64,000 nt of DNA from Aquila chrysaetos chrysaetos (Eukaryota > Chordata > Aves > Accipitriformes > Accipitridae): NCBI RefSeq assembly GCF_900496995.4, contig NC_044009.1, forward strand, positions 9,642,001-9,706,000. Direction: 5' to 3'. The position numbers were made by a program, and so were the translations under genes. The notes under the pieces are model-generated. The model had not been told where the DNA came from, made no database searches, and saw only the letters and a program-made list of their open reading frames with translations. Below, piece after piece: positions 25,846 through 37,229 of this stretch (position 1 is its first letter; each line of letters starts with the position of its first letter).

Positions 25846-28102
25846 CTGCAAGGTGGTGGTCTTGGTGCGCAGACAGGTAGAGAGGTCAATACCTGGTTGG
25901 GTGTTGGGCTCAGACGTGGTGGTTAATGGGTCCTATCTGCCCAGAGGCTGGTGGCCTGGGTCTCCCAGGGCCTGCCCTGGGGCCTGTCCTTTTTAACATC
26001 TCTGTTGGTGACCAGGGGAGGTGACAAAGCACCCACCATGTGCCTCTGCTCCCAAGGAGACCCCAGCTCTGCCCCTCTGCACAGACTTGTTCCCCTTTTG
26101 CAGATCATTGAAAATGTCCCCAGGTGAGCAGGTTTCCTGGCCAGGCTGGGGTCACTTCAAGGTCCTGTTCACTCCACAGAAAAGGCCACAAAACCTATTT
26201 AACCACATAGAACCCCAGTCTGCTTGAAACTGAGACTTGAAGCTTCTTGAAACTAAGACAGTGAGTAGCAGGTACATGTTAATACAAGCAGCCCTGGCGT
26301 TTCCTGTGGCAAGCATTTGGATGCTGGTCCAGTTCCTCTCTGTCACCCTAGACATCATTTCTGGCAGCGGAATCCCAAGAGCTGCAGATGCCCCCCTGGG
26401 CTCATGTGGATGTGGAGCCACCAGCAGTCCCTGACAGCAAGAAATTTGCCTGCCGCCTGTCAGTATACTTGGATACAAAACCTGTGTGTGGGGAAACAGG
26501 CAGAAGCTGTTTGTCATGACAAATACCTATTTAGGAAGGGATGAACTACAACAAGCCACCTGCCTGAAGAGATGCTACAAACCAAATGCACGGAGCCAGT
26601 GCAACATGAGTTTATCCTGAGTTTTTATGGTGCACAGCAGGCTCTGCTGTGGAATTACATTTCAGCAGTAGCACTGAATGAGGCCCTGGCCTCACTTCAT
26701 GGTACAATACTTTTCAGAGACAGGAGCTTAGACCTAGGCTCACTTCTCCCTTTGAGAATTTCTCTACAAGACTGAAAAATAATTATCCACGTAATTTCTT
26801 ATTAACTTTCTAAAGGGTATTCCTGAACCCTTCCTGGTGTGCCCTGGATTATTATCTATTCTTTACAGGACAGGCTTCAGAGAAGATCACTGTCCTATTT
26901 TGACAGTCGCTCCAGGAGTACAGGTATGAGGTATGGATTTATTTGCCCACACATATCTTTCGAGGTTTCAAGGTACCCCGTGTGTCCCCCTAAGTCTGGC
27001 AGATAAGACACAGACCTGTGGGACACTCACAGCCTTCTCAAAAGGCCCCAGGAATCCAGGCAGGAGATCTGGGGAGTCTCATGTGGCCGTAGAGAGCTTG
27101 GTTTGGGCTGCTATGTCAAGCATCACTGCCTAAAGAAGTCTTATTGCCTAAGCCTGCAAAATTATGCAAGATGAGCCCTGGAAAAAAATTAATGGTTCTA
27201 ATCCCTACCTGGAGCAGATCAATAATGTTCAGTTCTCTTTAGCATAAAGAGGTTGCTTCATAAAAAGCTGACACTGTGAATCGGCTTTATTAGTCCCACT
27301 TCACAATAAGTGGCTAAAAATGGAGGGATGAAGCCACGTACCCAGAGTAGCACTGGAGGGTCATGGCTGGCTGGGGCAAACATCTGACTTCCTAAGCTGA
27401 TGTTGCTGCCTTAGCGACTGAAAATGTCTTCTAACTGTAATTTTCTCATAGTGTATAGTATTAAAAAAAATCATCATGAAGTTTCCCACAGTTTAAATGT
27501 ATCTCTTAAACACAGATACACTTTTTATGTAGTAGTTTGCTCCTTTGCAGGATTTGCAGCAGATCAGGTGCAGCATGTAACTATGGGAGCCACTGAAATA
27601 AAAATTCACCATAAACAAAAGCAGAACCTGTCAGCCCCTTTTCAGCCCTTGACCAAAGAAGAAAAACAAGGAGTAACTCCATGAGGAAGCCTCCGCTCCT
27701 CCCTGGAGCTCAGTCTCACCCGACCTCTGGTCCCCATTCCACTGCACCAGAGGCCACAGTACCCCCAGGAGGGTGCCCCCCACACCCCAACCCTTGAGCC
27801 CCATAACGCTCCTGCAGTACGGCAATGCCATTGCTAGTAGCAGGCCATGGGCTGTGCACTGAGTTTGCAAGGCCTCCAAGCTGGAGCTGCTCAGGCTTGC
27901 TCTGCTAGGACAAGTCCTTGCCAACCTGTAGCAGGGCTTTCACTGGGTTTAGCTGCCACAGTGCTTTCTGTGCTGACCAGGTGGCCATAGCTCATTCCTC
28001 CACCTTGTGCTTCTCTGGAAGGCAGAGAGGTAGCTCTTCAAAGAGTTTTCCTTCTCAGGAAATCAAAAATGCCCCAAAATAAAACCAGCTGAAATTACTT
28101 AC
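25846..28102. other. Intergenic stretch, nothing recognised
   Basis: No supportable gene. I searched both strands here for the next deubiquitinase exon (the region with the conserved F-G-N-Q-E-D-A-H-E-F motif) that should follow the exon at 28103-28213, and did not find it. Confidence 0.45.
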
Positions 28103-29262
28103 ATGGAAGCTCACTGACGACAGGTGTAGGTTTGATGGCACTGCTGGAGTGGGATAGGACCTCCTCAAGGTACATTTCCACTGTACACATCATGCAGAAG
28201 CCTTGCTCCAAGCCTGAAGAGGGAAGGAAGCAAGCAAGCAAGTAAGCCTCTCAGTCAAGCAAAACATACACAGCTATGGGCAACCTCCAAGAAAAAAAAC
28301 ACCTTGAAGTTACAGGTACAATCTCCACTCTCCACTCACCATCCTCTTCTCCTCAGGTGCCAATAGCCCAACAACCCTGTGGCACTGCACAACATTGCAT
28401 AGAAGAAGTATATCCAGAATGTCCATAGTAAAACAGACAGTCTGTATCAAAACTGAACAATGTACCAGATGAGAAAGCACCCAGGTGCCCTTGTCAGAAT
28501 GAACGCTTAGCGATAGGGCAAGTGGCTTCCAGGCTTATTTCATCCAAGAATTCGATTCAAAGCCAAAGAACACCAACTCAAGGGTTTCAAAAACAAGGAA
28601 TAACTTTCTTCTCCACACAATTCTAGGTTTTAATACAATCAATCCCACAGAAATTTCTGATCGAGTTCATATACGGCTAGCTCACTTGGCTTTCTAGGGG
28701 TTGGTTAGGGCATTATGGAAACTAGCTGGGAAGCAACTCTGAGAATCTCTGATGCCCCCATCCTCCAATTTAATTGTCTTTCCAGCAGCAGGAAATCCAA
28801 ATGCCAAATACTCATTAAAGGCATTACTTTCAAATGCACTTCAGCATTCACAGGAAACAAGAAATTTTCTTCCCTGCAAGTTTGACCATGGTGCATGAAA
28901 TCAAACACCACAGGCTCCCTACGCTATGCTGAGCCTGTTTATCAAGGCAATTTTCAAAGCCAGCTTCTACAGGAAAAAGAGGAAAATTAAGAGCTGTCTT
29001 CCCAGAGTCACTGCTGGTTTCTCATCCCTCAGAGCTGCCCAACAGATTTAAAAGAACATGTGGAAAGGACTCACAGGACTGGCTGTGCTCATGAGAGAGC
29101 AGGTAGTTGGCCAGCAGGAGTGTGCACATCCAGCACTGCAGGATGACATTGAGAAAGCATGTTGTATAGGCCCGCTCCAACATTGTGTCTGTTGCCAGGC
29201 CATGCAAATCTTCTCCAGAGGAAGTAAGACCCTTTGTGGCAAAGCCATTCCCTCACTAATGC
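28103..29262 (-). pseudogene. USP36/USP42-type deubiquitinase fragment, broken at the Cys box
   Basis: Two splice-bounded minus-strand exons encode the start of a ubiquitin-specific protease domain of the nuclear USP36/USP42 group, enzymes that remove ubiquitin through a Cys-His-Asp triad. Exon A (29262-29075; acceptor CCTTGCAG, donor CCT|gtgagt) encodes GMALPQRVLLPLEKICMAWQ, then a VGAGLYN segment, then CFLNVILQC and LLANYLLSHEHSQSC. Exon B (28213-28103; acceptor TCTTCAG, donor CAT|gtaagt) begins in phase with QGFCMMCTVEMYLEEVLSHS. The exons join correctly in phase 1. Exon A carries two frame disruptions. One lies between the QQTQ and VGAG segments. The other removes the residues just before the catalytic Cys in the normal G-N-T-C-F-L-N box. 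No downstream exon with the His box is found. Introns show this is a duplicated gene piece, not a retrocopy. It is probably inactive. Choice between USP36, USP42 and an avian paralogue is open. Confidence 0.75.
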
Positions 29263-29402
29263 CTGCAAGGAAATCAGATGCTAAAGGATATCCTAGTCCT
29301 GTGACTGAAAAATGGCTATTTTCAAAGTAGTCTTTTGCACAGGAACACCCAGAAGAACCAGCTCTCATCTATAACCCACATACACAGTAGACAGCCTTAG
29401 CA

Positions 29403-30003
29403 CTGCCAAAGGAAGGTGAGGGCTGCCCAAATGTTTCAGTCCTGACCACTTCTGTGTGGGAGCCATAGCTGGTGGGTGCCCATGTTGGACCTGGGCTCTG
29501 GCTAGGGTTAGCTGAGGATGTGGGTGAAGGTTAGGTGGTAGAGCAAGTGCAAAGCCCCAGTGCTCATGGGGTGTGAAGGCATTGCCAAGGGACGGTGAGG
29601 GCTGCCCAAAACTTTAAGTCCTGGCCTCTTTTGCATGGGCCCCCTAACTGGTGGGGTCTGTTTTGCACTTGGGCTCTGGCTACAGGGAGGGTCTAGGGAA
29701 GGATGAGGTTAAGGTGCAGGGTGCAGTGCAGAGCCCAAGTACTTGTGGGGCTGCAAAGGGGCTGCCAAGGAAAGGTGAGGGCTGCCCAAACCTTTCAGTC
29801 CTGGCTACTTTTTCATGGGAGCCCTACCTCGTGGCATACACTTTGGACCTGGGTCTGGCTAGGGTGAGGGTCAGGGGTAGGGTGAAGGTTGGGTGCAGGA
29901 TGCAGTGCAGAGCCCATGTGCTTGTAGAGCTGTGAAGGGGCTGCCAGGGGAAGGTGAGGGCTGCCCAAACCAAAAGTCCTGGCCACTTTTGCGTGGGAGC
30001 CCT
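29403..30003. repeat. Tandem array, 179-180 bp unit, about 3.3 copies
   Basis: The phrase 'ggtgagggctgcccaaa' starts at 29415, 29594, 29774 and 29953, giving spacings of 179, 180 and 179. Within each unit further landmarks recur in order (tcctggcc-like text, 'gggagccctag'-like text, 'ggacctgggctctggctagg', 'gtgcagtgcagagccca', 'gggctgccaagg'). Units differ by many substitutions and small indels. Open frames inside follow the repeat and are not genes. Confidence 0.9.
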
Positions 30004-31751
30004 AGCAGCATGGAGGAAGCCTTTCTGTGTTCTATTGCATCAGTGCAGTGGGGAAGCCTTTGAAGCACACAAGGAGGGGAGATGTGGGCGCCTCCTCGAC
30101 CCCTCAGTTTTCTCCTTCTCCCTCCACAGCTCTGTGGGATCAGAGGAGACCTGTCCCTTCCGCATCTTCTACATCACAACACTCAAGCCCTAGGCTGGGG
30201 GTCTGCTAGGTATGGCGGCACACTCTGCACTCCTGGAGCTCCTGTCAAGCTCAAGCTCAAGCATTGCAGGGCTCCAGGTCACTCTAACATCTCTTCCTCA
30301 GCCTCCTTCTGGGTCTGACGATCCTTCTTGGGCACAGGGTATTCGTCTCCATGCACCATAGGGCTCCGCGTCCTGCTGATGTCTCTTCCTCAGCCTCCTT
30401 TGGAGTCTGAGCATCCGTCAGGGATGCTCCCAGAGCCCAGCTGATCTGGGGCGCAACAGAAGCTTCCCTGCAGCTCTCGCTAACTGCCAGCATAACCCTT
30501 GCAGTCGCAGAGCCTGCAGGGAAGGATGCCCGCCTGCTGCCCCATGACGCTTCCCCGCACCCAGAACAGACTCCCAGCATGGCCCCACTGGCACTCCCCA
30601 GGAAGGGGCATGTGAATGTCACAGAGCTTTGCTTCCCTGACAGCAAAACCAACACTGACCTCTGGCCCATATTAGTGGGTTCTGGATGTCAGGTCCACCA
30701 TCAGGCCCAGTTCTTCCTTCTGCTCTTGGATTTTCTTCATGAGGTCACGAGGCAAACAGCTTTCCTCCAGAAGGTTCTGATCGCAGCTATGAGAGGAAAT
30801 AATGTTGAACAGCAGGCATTAAACACAGGCGCCCTACGACAGGTTGATGGAGGGAGCAAGTCCTGCAGCAAGTGCTGCAGAACCTCCCAAAGATGATCCC
30901 TTCAAAGAGAAAGATGCAGGCAATGAGCAAAGACAGACACACAAGTTACACAGAGCCAAACCAGAACGTGCTCAGGCCCTCACTACTTTGGGACTGTTCG
31001 GCTGAGGGTTGCCAGGACTGACCAAAGACTTTCTATCAGGCCAAAACTCTGCAGCGTGACAAACACACCCAGAAACTGAAGTTCTTGTTTGGTGAAGGCT
31101 TTATCACAGGCCTTCGCCTCAAATGGAGGTGAAGAAACAGCACTGCTCCCCATCACAAGCTCTGCAACCCCACGGACATGACCCACAGTGTTTGTTTTAG
31201 GCACAACTGCTGTGCTCAAACCGCTCCAGAGCAGAGCTCGCCCCCAGGACACAGCAGCAGGACCTCCAGGGACAGCCAGGCAGGCAGCTCACACACCAGC
31301 GGTGCCGCCATACTGACTCCTCACAGCCTCCACTCCCGAAACTCAGCTCTGGCACCGTGTTCATCGGGCTATACAGCCTCTGAGCACCTCACAGCGCTGG
31401 CAAGGGCTGCCTGCAGTATCCCTCCTGCCCTAACAGATCTGGCCCAGACAGACCTCCTTGTATCCAGGGTGCCCAGGTGGTGCTGCTGGCACCCAGAAAG
31501 CTGCCAACAACCCCCAGAAGCCATTCCTCCTCACCCCCAGGGTGTGCACACCACTGCAATCCCGTCCCACACTCTGGTCAAACAGCAGCAACTGTGCTGT
31601 GCTCTTCTCTCACCACTTATCAAAAATAAACACCAAAATGAACTGCTGACACCTTTTTTCACAATTTTTGAATGAACTTGCTCATTGATTCTTGGCAAAG
31701 TGATGCATTCCTGCAGCCGGTCCACCTGAAGCCGGTTCCCCTGTATTCAGC
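30004..31751. other. GC-rich stretch with possible exon relics
   Basis: A 92-bp spaced duplication (blocks starting near 30269 and 30361, sharing 'atctcttcctcagcctcctt') lies at 30260-30420. The minus-strand frames at 30284-30670 and 30983-31252 are open but unrecognised. One better exon candidate is listed separately. Confidence 0.4.
30672..30786 (-). other. Candidate terminal exon, unknown coiled-coil-like protein
   Basis: On the minus strand an acceptor (cctctcatag) precedes 38 open codons that end in TAA. The product contains LPRDLMKKIQEQKEELGLMV, a charged heptad-like stretch that could be a short coiled coil. I do not recognise the protein. It lies upstream of the deubiquitinase fragment on the same strand but does not fit that family, so it may belong to another broken gene. 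Confidence 0.3.
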
Positions 31752-32289
31752 ACTTTTCCCTGTATTCGGCACTGGTGAGGCCACACCTCGAGTACTATGT
31801 TCAGTTTTGGGCCCCTCACTACAGGAAAGACATTGAGGTGTTGGAGCATGTCCAGAGAAGGGCAACCAAGCTGGTGAGGGGCCTGGAGCACAAGTCTTAT
31901 GAGGAGTGGCTGAGGGAACTGGGGTTGTTTAGTCTGGAGAAGAGGAGGCTGAGGGGAGACCTTATCACTCTCTACAACTACCTGAAAGGAGGTTGTAGTG
32001 AGGTGGGTGCTGGTTTCTTCTGTCAGATGGCTGGAGATAGGACAAGAGGAAATGGCCTCAAGTTGCGCCAGGGAAGGTTTAGGTTGGATATTAGGAAAAA
32101 TTTCTTTACTGAAAGGGTTGTCAGGTATTGGAACAGGCTGCCCAGGGAAGTGGTTGAGTCACCATCCCTGGAGGTATTCAAAAAGCACGTAGACAAGGCA
32201 CTTCAGAACATGGTTTAGTGGGCATGGTTGATGGTTGGACTTGATGATCTTGAAGGTCTTTTCCAACCTAAATGATTCTATGATTCTAA
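31752..32289 (+). mobile_element. CR1 LINE 3' end
   Basis: A 5'-truncated CR1 copy with the end of the reverse-transcriptase ORF. The frame at 31775-32218 starts [20 protein letters not shown] and runs to the CR1 stop. The characteristic 3' UTR follows and ends in the 'atgattctatgattcta' repeat, which marks the true CR1 3' terminus. The open frame over this stretch suggests this is one of the younger CR1 pieces here. It lacks the endonuclease and most of the RT, so it cannot move by itself. Confidence 0.95.
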
Positions 32290-32387
32290 ACCCCACAGCA
32301 CAGCGGACTTAAACCACCATCTCTACCCCATTGTGGTACTGACATCCCCTCTACTGGCATCCCCACCTCAGGCTGGTACTGGTGTCC

Positions 32388-33150
32388 TGTCACGGTCCAC
32401 TCGGTGGACTCGTGATGTTCGTTTGCTACGATCTCGAAAGTGCAAAATTAAGGTGACCAACACCAAAGGGGATAGCAGTAATCACACAGTAAAACTTTAT
32501 TGTATTGCCTGTGAAGAGGCACGCGATAGTTAGAGATGGGTGAAAGAAAGGAGAAAAGTAAAGTTAAGTTTAGAGAGGAGAAAGAGAGGTTATAGCTACC
32601 ACCACTGATCTCAAGACGTCCTAACGGTCCCGGGTCCAGCTAATGCTGCGTCATCAATCGTCGTGGTCCTTGGTGGGGAAGCTTCAAATTCCCATTGTTC
32701 AGAAGTCATCTTTTATGTTTAGTAACACATCTTGCTCCACCTCTGCCTCAGGAGTCTCCACCCTTCTCAGAATACAATTATCATATCTCCACCCTTCTCG
32801 AGCAAGGCTATCACGCAGGCACAGGGTCAGTGTCCGAGGCGTGGTAAGTCTTGGAGGTGGGTAGCCTTCGACCAGGAGGTGTGTTTTGGTATTATAATGA
32901 AGCAAAGTTCGTCTAAAGTTCATGATTTCTTCATCGATGTTATGGCAACAGTTGCAATCCATCCTTTTTGACAGTAGCTATGCAGTTATCTCTAACGGCT
33001 CTAGCCAGGTACCTTCCAGGAGCCTTGTACCGCACATTCTGTCCTTGGGATTGGCCGCTGCGCTCCAAACAGGCCATTGTCAGGTAACGTACTGTTCATG
33101 TTCCTGATGACAATGTTGAGACAATGCTGATTTTCTGACCGACTCTTACA
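32388..33150 (-). mobile_element. Solo LTR with 5-bp target duplication
   Basis: A 763-bp unit that reads TGTAAGAGTCGG...GGACCGTGACA on the minus strand, so it has TG...CA termini. It is flanked directly by tgtcc on both sides (32383-32387 and 33151-33155), a perfect 5-bp target-site duplication. No internal viral sequence remains, so it is a solo LTR left by recombination between two LTRs. A 5-bp duplication is usual for ERV-L-type elements and some others. The unit shares a block ('ggaggtgtgttttggtatta' and neighbours, 32850-32920) with the LTR at about 37230-38015. Confidence 0.88.
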
Positions 33151-33345
33151 TGTCCCCACAAGCATCACCTCCACCCCATGCTGCTACCATCACCCCCAGT
33201 ACCCCATCCCACTATAAGCAACCCCCACAAGTGCCTCCTGGGGACCCCCACAAAGGGATAGCCCATGGGCTCTGTTATGAAAATCTCATTCCCTAACTAT
33301 TGCACCAATTACTCTTTATAGTAGAAATTGTATGAACTTTCTTAA

Positions 33346-33389
33346 GATAGATAGATAGACAGATAGATAGACAGATAGATAGATAGATA
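33346..33389. repeat. (GATA)n microsatellite
   Basis: About eleven gata/gaca units, interrupted by two gaca variants, between an AT-rich flank and CR1 sequence. Confidence 0.95.
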
Positions 33390-33432
33390 CAATTTACATT
33401 GTATACGGCGTAGTCATGGTTAAGTCAGCATG

Positions 33433-35716
33433 ACTAAAGGACCCCAGATCATTGCAAGGAGGACAGCCCCCACTCTGAAGAAGAAAGGATACCCCTGGAC
33501 TACCGAGATAATGCCAGCATCCCCGCCCCTTCAACATCTCTGTGAAACCCTCCCATTATCTTGCATCAGAGATAAGGAACTGCAGCAAGACCGACCTGTT
33601 GCAAACTACAAGGGCATTGCCAGGGCATGCAGAGATGCAGTTAGAAAAGCAAAAGCTCAGCTCAAATTGAAATTGGCCAGAGATGTCAAAAACTACAAGA
33701 AAGGGTTCTTCAGGTACAGAACCAACAAGCAGAAACAGAAGGAAAATACTGGCCCGCTGTTAAACAGGAGAGGTGAATTAGTCACCAACAACGCTGAAAA
33801 GGCAGAGGTTCTCAACACTTTCTTCACCTCTGTCTTTACCAGCACTGTTGGGCCCCAGGCCTTGGGAACAAAAATCCAAGTTGATGCAAACACAGAATCA
33901 CCATCAGTGAAGGAAGAGCTGGTATGTGAACCATTACAGGAGGTTGACCCCTACAGATCCATGGGCCCTGACAATATCCACCCGAGAGTGTTAAGAGAGC
34001 TGGCTGGCATCATTGTGAGGCTCCTCTCTGTAATCTTTGAGGAGTCACGGAGATTGGGAGACGTCCCAGAAGACTGGAAGAAGGCTTAAAGGAGGATCCA
34101 GGAAATTATAGGCCCATCAGTCTTACTTCACTCCTTGGGAAAGTTATGGATCGAATCCTCCTGGGGACTATCACAACTCAAATGAAGCATGTGATGATAT
34201 CGATAAAGATTAACTTAGTTCTTTTTACCCTAACAATACTTTGGCGTTGTAAACCAGGATATTGCTGTCTGAGAACAAAACCCCAAATTGAATGATAGTC
34301 TGCTTTGTTAAAAGTCTGTGAAGGACCAAATTTAAGTGAAACGAGAGGAAAGGTAATTCTGGCAGGGGGAGATCACAACCACTGACTCAAGGACCACCCA
34401 CTCAAGAAACCCACTGACCCAAAAGGTTAAGGAAGTAAAGGCCTCAATAATCATAGCGGGCATGCATAGTTATTTACGATAGGCAAAGAACTTTAACCAA
34501 TCATTTAATAGAATAACAATTAATATGTACTAGCTGACTACATTTTCTGTATAAATAACTGTCAGTTTGTACCAAGGGTGTGCTGGTTTGTGCCATGCAC
34601 ACATATCTGCACATTTACATAATAAAAGAAAACACCTCAACAATGTGTGTAAATTGGGTGATGCACACTGGCTAACGGACCCAAGTTTTTGGGACAAAAG
34701 TGATTGGGAAAAGCCAGCATGGATTCATCAAGGGCAAATTGTGCTTGACAAAACTGATCGCCTTCTATGACAAAATAACCTGCTCAGTTGATGTGGGCCA
34801 AGCGGTGGATATCGTCTACCTGGATTTCTCCAAGGCTTTTGATGCAGTTTCCTACAGCCTCCTCCTAGAAAAACTGATGTGTTATGGTCTAGACAAGAGG
34901 TCTGTGCAGTGGGTATGGAACTGGCTGATAGGCCACACCCAGAAGGTGGTGGTAAATAGCTCCTTTTCAAATTGGCAACCTGTCACAAGTGGAGTCCCCC
35001 AGGGATCAATATTGGGCCCAACTCTGTTTATTATCTTCATTAGTGATCTGGATGATGGGATCAAGTGTACCCTGATGAAGTTTGCCAATGACACCAAACT
35101 AAGTGGGGAAGTAGACACTTTGGAAGGGAGAGCCACCCTGCAGGAAGACCTGGATAGGCTGGAAGAGTGGGCTAACAAGAACCTTATGAAGTTCATCAAC
35201 AACAACAAATGTAAGGTCTTGCACCTGGGAAAACATAACCCATGAGTGCAGCACAGGCTGGGATCTACCCGGCTGGGGAGCAGCTCTGTGGAAAGTGACC
35301 TGGGGGTCCTGGTGGACCACAAGCTCAATATGAGTGAACAGTGTGCTGCTATGGCAAAAAAAAAGCCAACAGGATGCTGGGTTGCATCAACAAGGGCATC
35401 ACCAGCAGAGATAAAGAAGTCATTATCCCACTCTACTCAGCACTTGTCAGGCCACACCTGGAATACTGTGTTCAGTTTGGTCCCCGCTATACAAAAAAGA
35501 TGTGGACAGGCTGGAAAGGGTCCAGAGAAGGGCCACAAGGATGATCAAAGGACTGGGAAGCCTGCCATATGAGGAAAGGCTGAGAGAACTGAGTTTGTTT
35601 AGCCTTGAGAAAAGAAGGCTTAGGGGAGACCTTATTGCCATGTTTCAGTATTTAAAGGGTGGCTACAGAGAAGTTGGAGACTCCCTTTTTACAAGGGGTC
35701 ACATGGCCACAGATTA
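33433..35716 (+). mobile_element. CR1 LINE pol copy split by an LTR
   Basis: A long CR1 fragment carrying the second ORF. The 33430-34089 frame covers the linker and the start of the reverse transcriptase (DVKNYKKGFFRYRTNKQKQ; RSMGPDNIHPRVLRELAG). After the inserted LTR at 34195-34699 the frame at 34700-35245 resumes with [19 protein letters not shown] and the SKAFDAVSY and [13 protein letters not shown] motifs. The RT active site reads FANDTKL where FADDTKL is expected, so the first catalytic Asp is Asn. The last part (35246-35716) is frameshifted. The element ends before the CR1 3' UTR and runs into a TG repeat. It is inactive. Confidence 0.93.
34195..34699 (+). mobile_element. LTR-like insertion inside CR1
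   Basis: A 505-bp stretch foreign to CR1, flanked by gtga on both sides (34191-34194 and 34700-34703), consistent with a 4-bp target duplication. It starts TGATATCG and carries a TATA-like tctgtataaataac (about 34548-34560) and an aataaaag polyadenylation signal near 34620, in plus-strand LTR order. The right end lacks a clean CA, so exact borders are uncertain. The intact CR1 reading on both sides proves the insertion. Confidence 0.7.
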
Positions 35717-35737
35717 GAGTTGCTTTCCAAAACAGCA

Positions 35738-35798
35738 GTGTGCGTGCATGTGTGTGTGTGTGTGTCTGTGTGTCTGTGTGTGTCTGTGTCTGTGTGTT
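35738..35798. repeat. (TG)n microsatellite
   Basis: About 60 bases of tg dinucleotides with tctg interruptions, immediately after the CR1 truncation point. Confidence 0.95.
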
Positions 35799-36006
35799 AA
35801 GTAGCAACTGGTCAAATCACGTTGGACCTGAACGCTTGAAAGGTATAAGAACCATGTGTAAGACCGCATTCACGGTGCCCCAGTTTGATGGGACAGCTCA
35901 TGCACATGAATGCAATAATTCCTCTTGTAATGCTACACTTTACATCCCAGCCTCTCTTCTCGGTTGGCACAGACCAGCTGCCAAATTTTTGTGACAGCTC
36001 CCCATC

Positions 36007-37146
36007 ATGGCTGCATGGTACCGGTACCAGCATTGGTTCCACCACAGTTGGGAGCAGCAGTTGCCCCCCCAGGGCAGAGAGGGGGAGGACAAAAACAATG
36101 CAATCCCCCCTCTCCCCCTCAGCCCCACTCCCAACACTGGCGCAGGATGGGGCAGCACACACATGGCGGCACTGCAAGGCTACTGGTGCTGGCCCCATCC
36201 CTTCCCCTTGGACATGAAATTCACCTCCCCTAAAAAATCAAGCTTGGGATGGGAAACCATCACAGGGCTGAGAAATCATCATTGGGATGGGAAACCATGG
36301 TGGGGACAGAAAACCATTACTGAGGTCAGGAAATCATCATGGGGATGGAAAATCATTGAGATAGGGAGTTGTGGTACAAAAAATCAAACCATTGCAAGGC
36401 TGGCTGAAGCAGGTGCTGGCAGAATGATCGCCAGAACATTGTTTTCCCCCAAAAAACCCAACATTGACCAACTGCCATGGCAGGTACAGCAGCAGGCTTC
36501 CGCTCCTCCTGGTGCTCCTGCCCTCCAGGTAACCCCCCAACCAGCTCTGCCCACCAATATCTCACCCCATCACCCCTCTTTGCTTCCCTCAAGAGAGAGG
36601 TTCCCTCTCCGGCTGCTGATGGCATCAGAAGTGCCCGGCGTGACCTTCACTGCCCCAGCCATGCCACCACAAGTCACTGCCTGGGTGCTGTCCCCTGTCC
36701 TGGGGCTACCAGTGTCCTATGAGCCTGCCTGTGCCCACACCGTTACCTACCAGCTGGCCCAGGCCACCGTCTGGCAGGGAGTGCCAGGGCCCCTGGGGGC
36801 CACAGGGCAGCTGGTATAACTCCCCTGCGAGGTGCTGCTTCCCCCCATGGCTGCTCCCTGTTCCCCTGCCGACAGCTGGGGACAGCAGGTGGTGATGGGG
36901 ATGCTGCTGCCCCACCAGCAGATGGGGCTGGGGCCATGGGCTGTGGTCCATGGGGAGCCCCTGTACCCCATGGCTCAGCACTGGGTGCAGGGCCTCCCTG
37001 TGCTCCACACCCTGCCCAGCAGCACCAAGAAGCCATTGGAGGCCTCTGACAATGACATGGTGGTCATTGAGGACAGCATCCCTGACGCCAGCCCCCATTG
37101 GCCTGCCCCAGCTCTGCCAACTCAGCGGTGTTGCGTTAAAGGTTAA
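36007..37146 (+). pseudogene. 5' part of an unidentified repeat-rich gene, one in-frame stop
   Basis: A 270-codon frame from 36007, opening MAAWYRYQHWFHHSWEQQ, ends at a TAA (36817-36819). The same frame then continues open for another 108 codons to 37146. The frame after the stop keeps the same Pro/Leu/Val/Gln-rich style and ends in an acidic patch (SDNDMVVIEDSIPDASP). The TAA thus looks like a point mutation in a longer coding region. Part of the upstream frame (36246-36362) is a 19-bp minisatellite and may be intron. The base composition is GC-rich and unlike the AT-rich flanks. I do not recognise the family. The downstream part at 38460-40009 probably belongs to the same gene, with an intron that received an LTR. 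It could be a decaying gene, or one with assembly errors. Confidence 0.45.
36246..36362. repeat. 19-20 bp minisatellite, about six units
   Basis: Units of the type 'gggatgggaaaccatcatt' recur with variation (gggctgagaaatcatcatt, gggatgggaaaccatggtg, gggacagaaaaccattactg, aggtcaggaaatcatcatg, gggatggaaaatcattgag). Confidence 0.8.
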
Positions 37147-37229
37147 AGAAGTTTGGCAGAAAATAAACCACCTTGCATTCCAGCTTATCCTCAGATGTCA
37201 AAGGGGCTGGGGGCGGCTAGGTTTAACTT

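Noticed and set aside
27631..27924. Minus-strand frame as the next deubiquitinase exon
   Set aside because: Lacks the conserved motif expected after the exon at 28103-28213 and has no fitting acceptor.
29651..29935. Open frame inside the tandem array
   Set aside because: Follows the 179-180 bp repeat unit. Not a gene.
32643..33107. Short frames on both strands
   Set aside because: They lie inside the solo LTR at 32388-33150.
36706..37098. Minus-strand frame of 130 codons
   Set aside because: Antisense of the GC-rich plus-strand coding-like region. His/Gly-rich with no signature.
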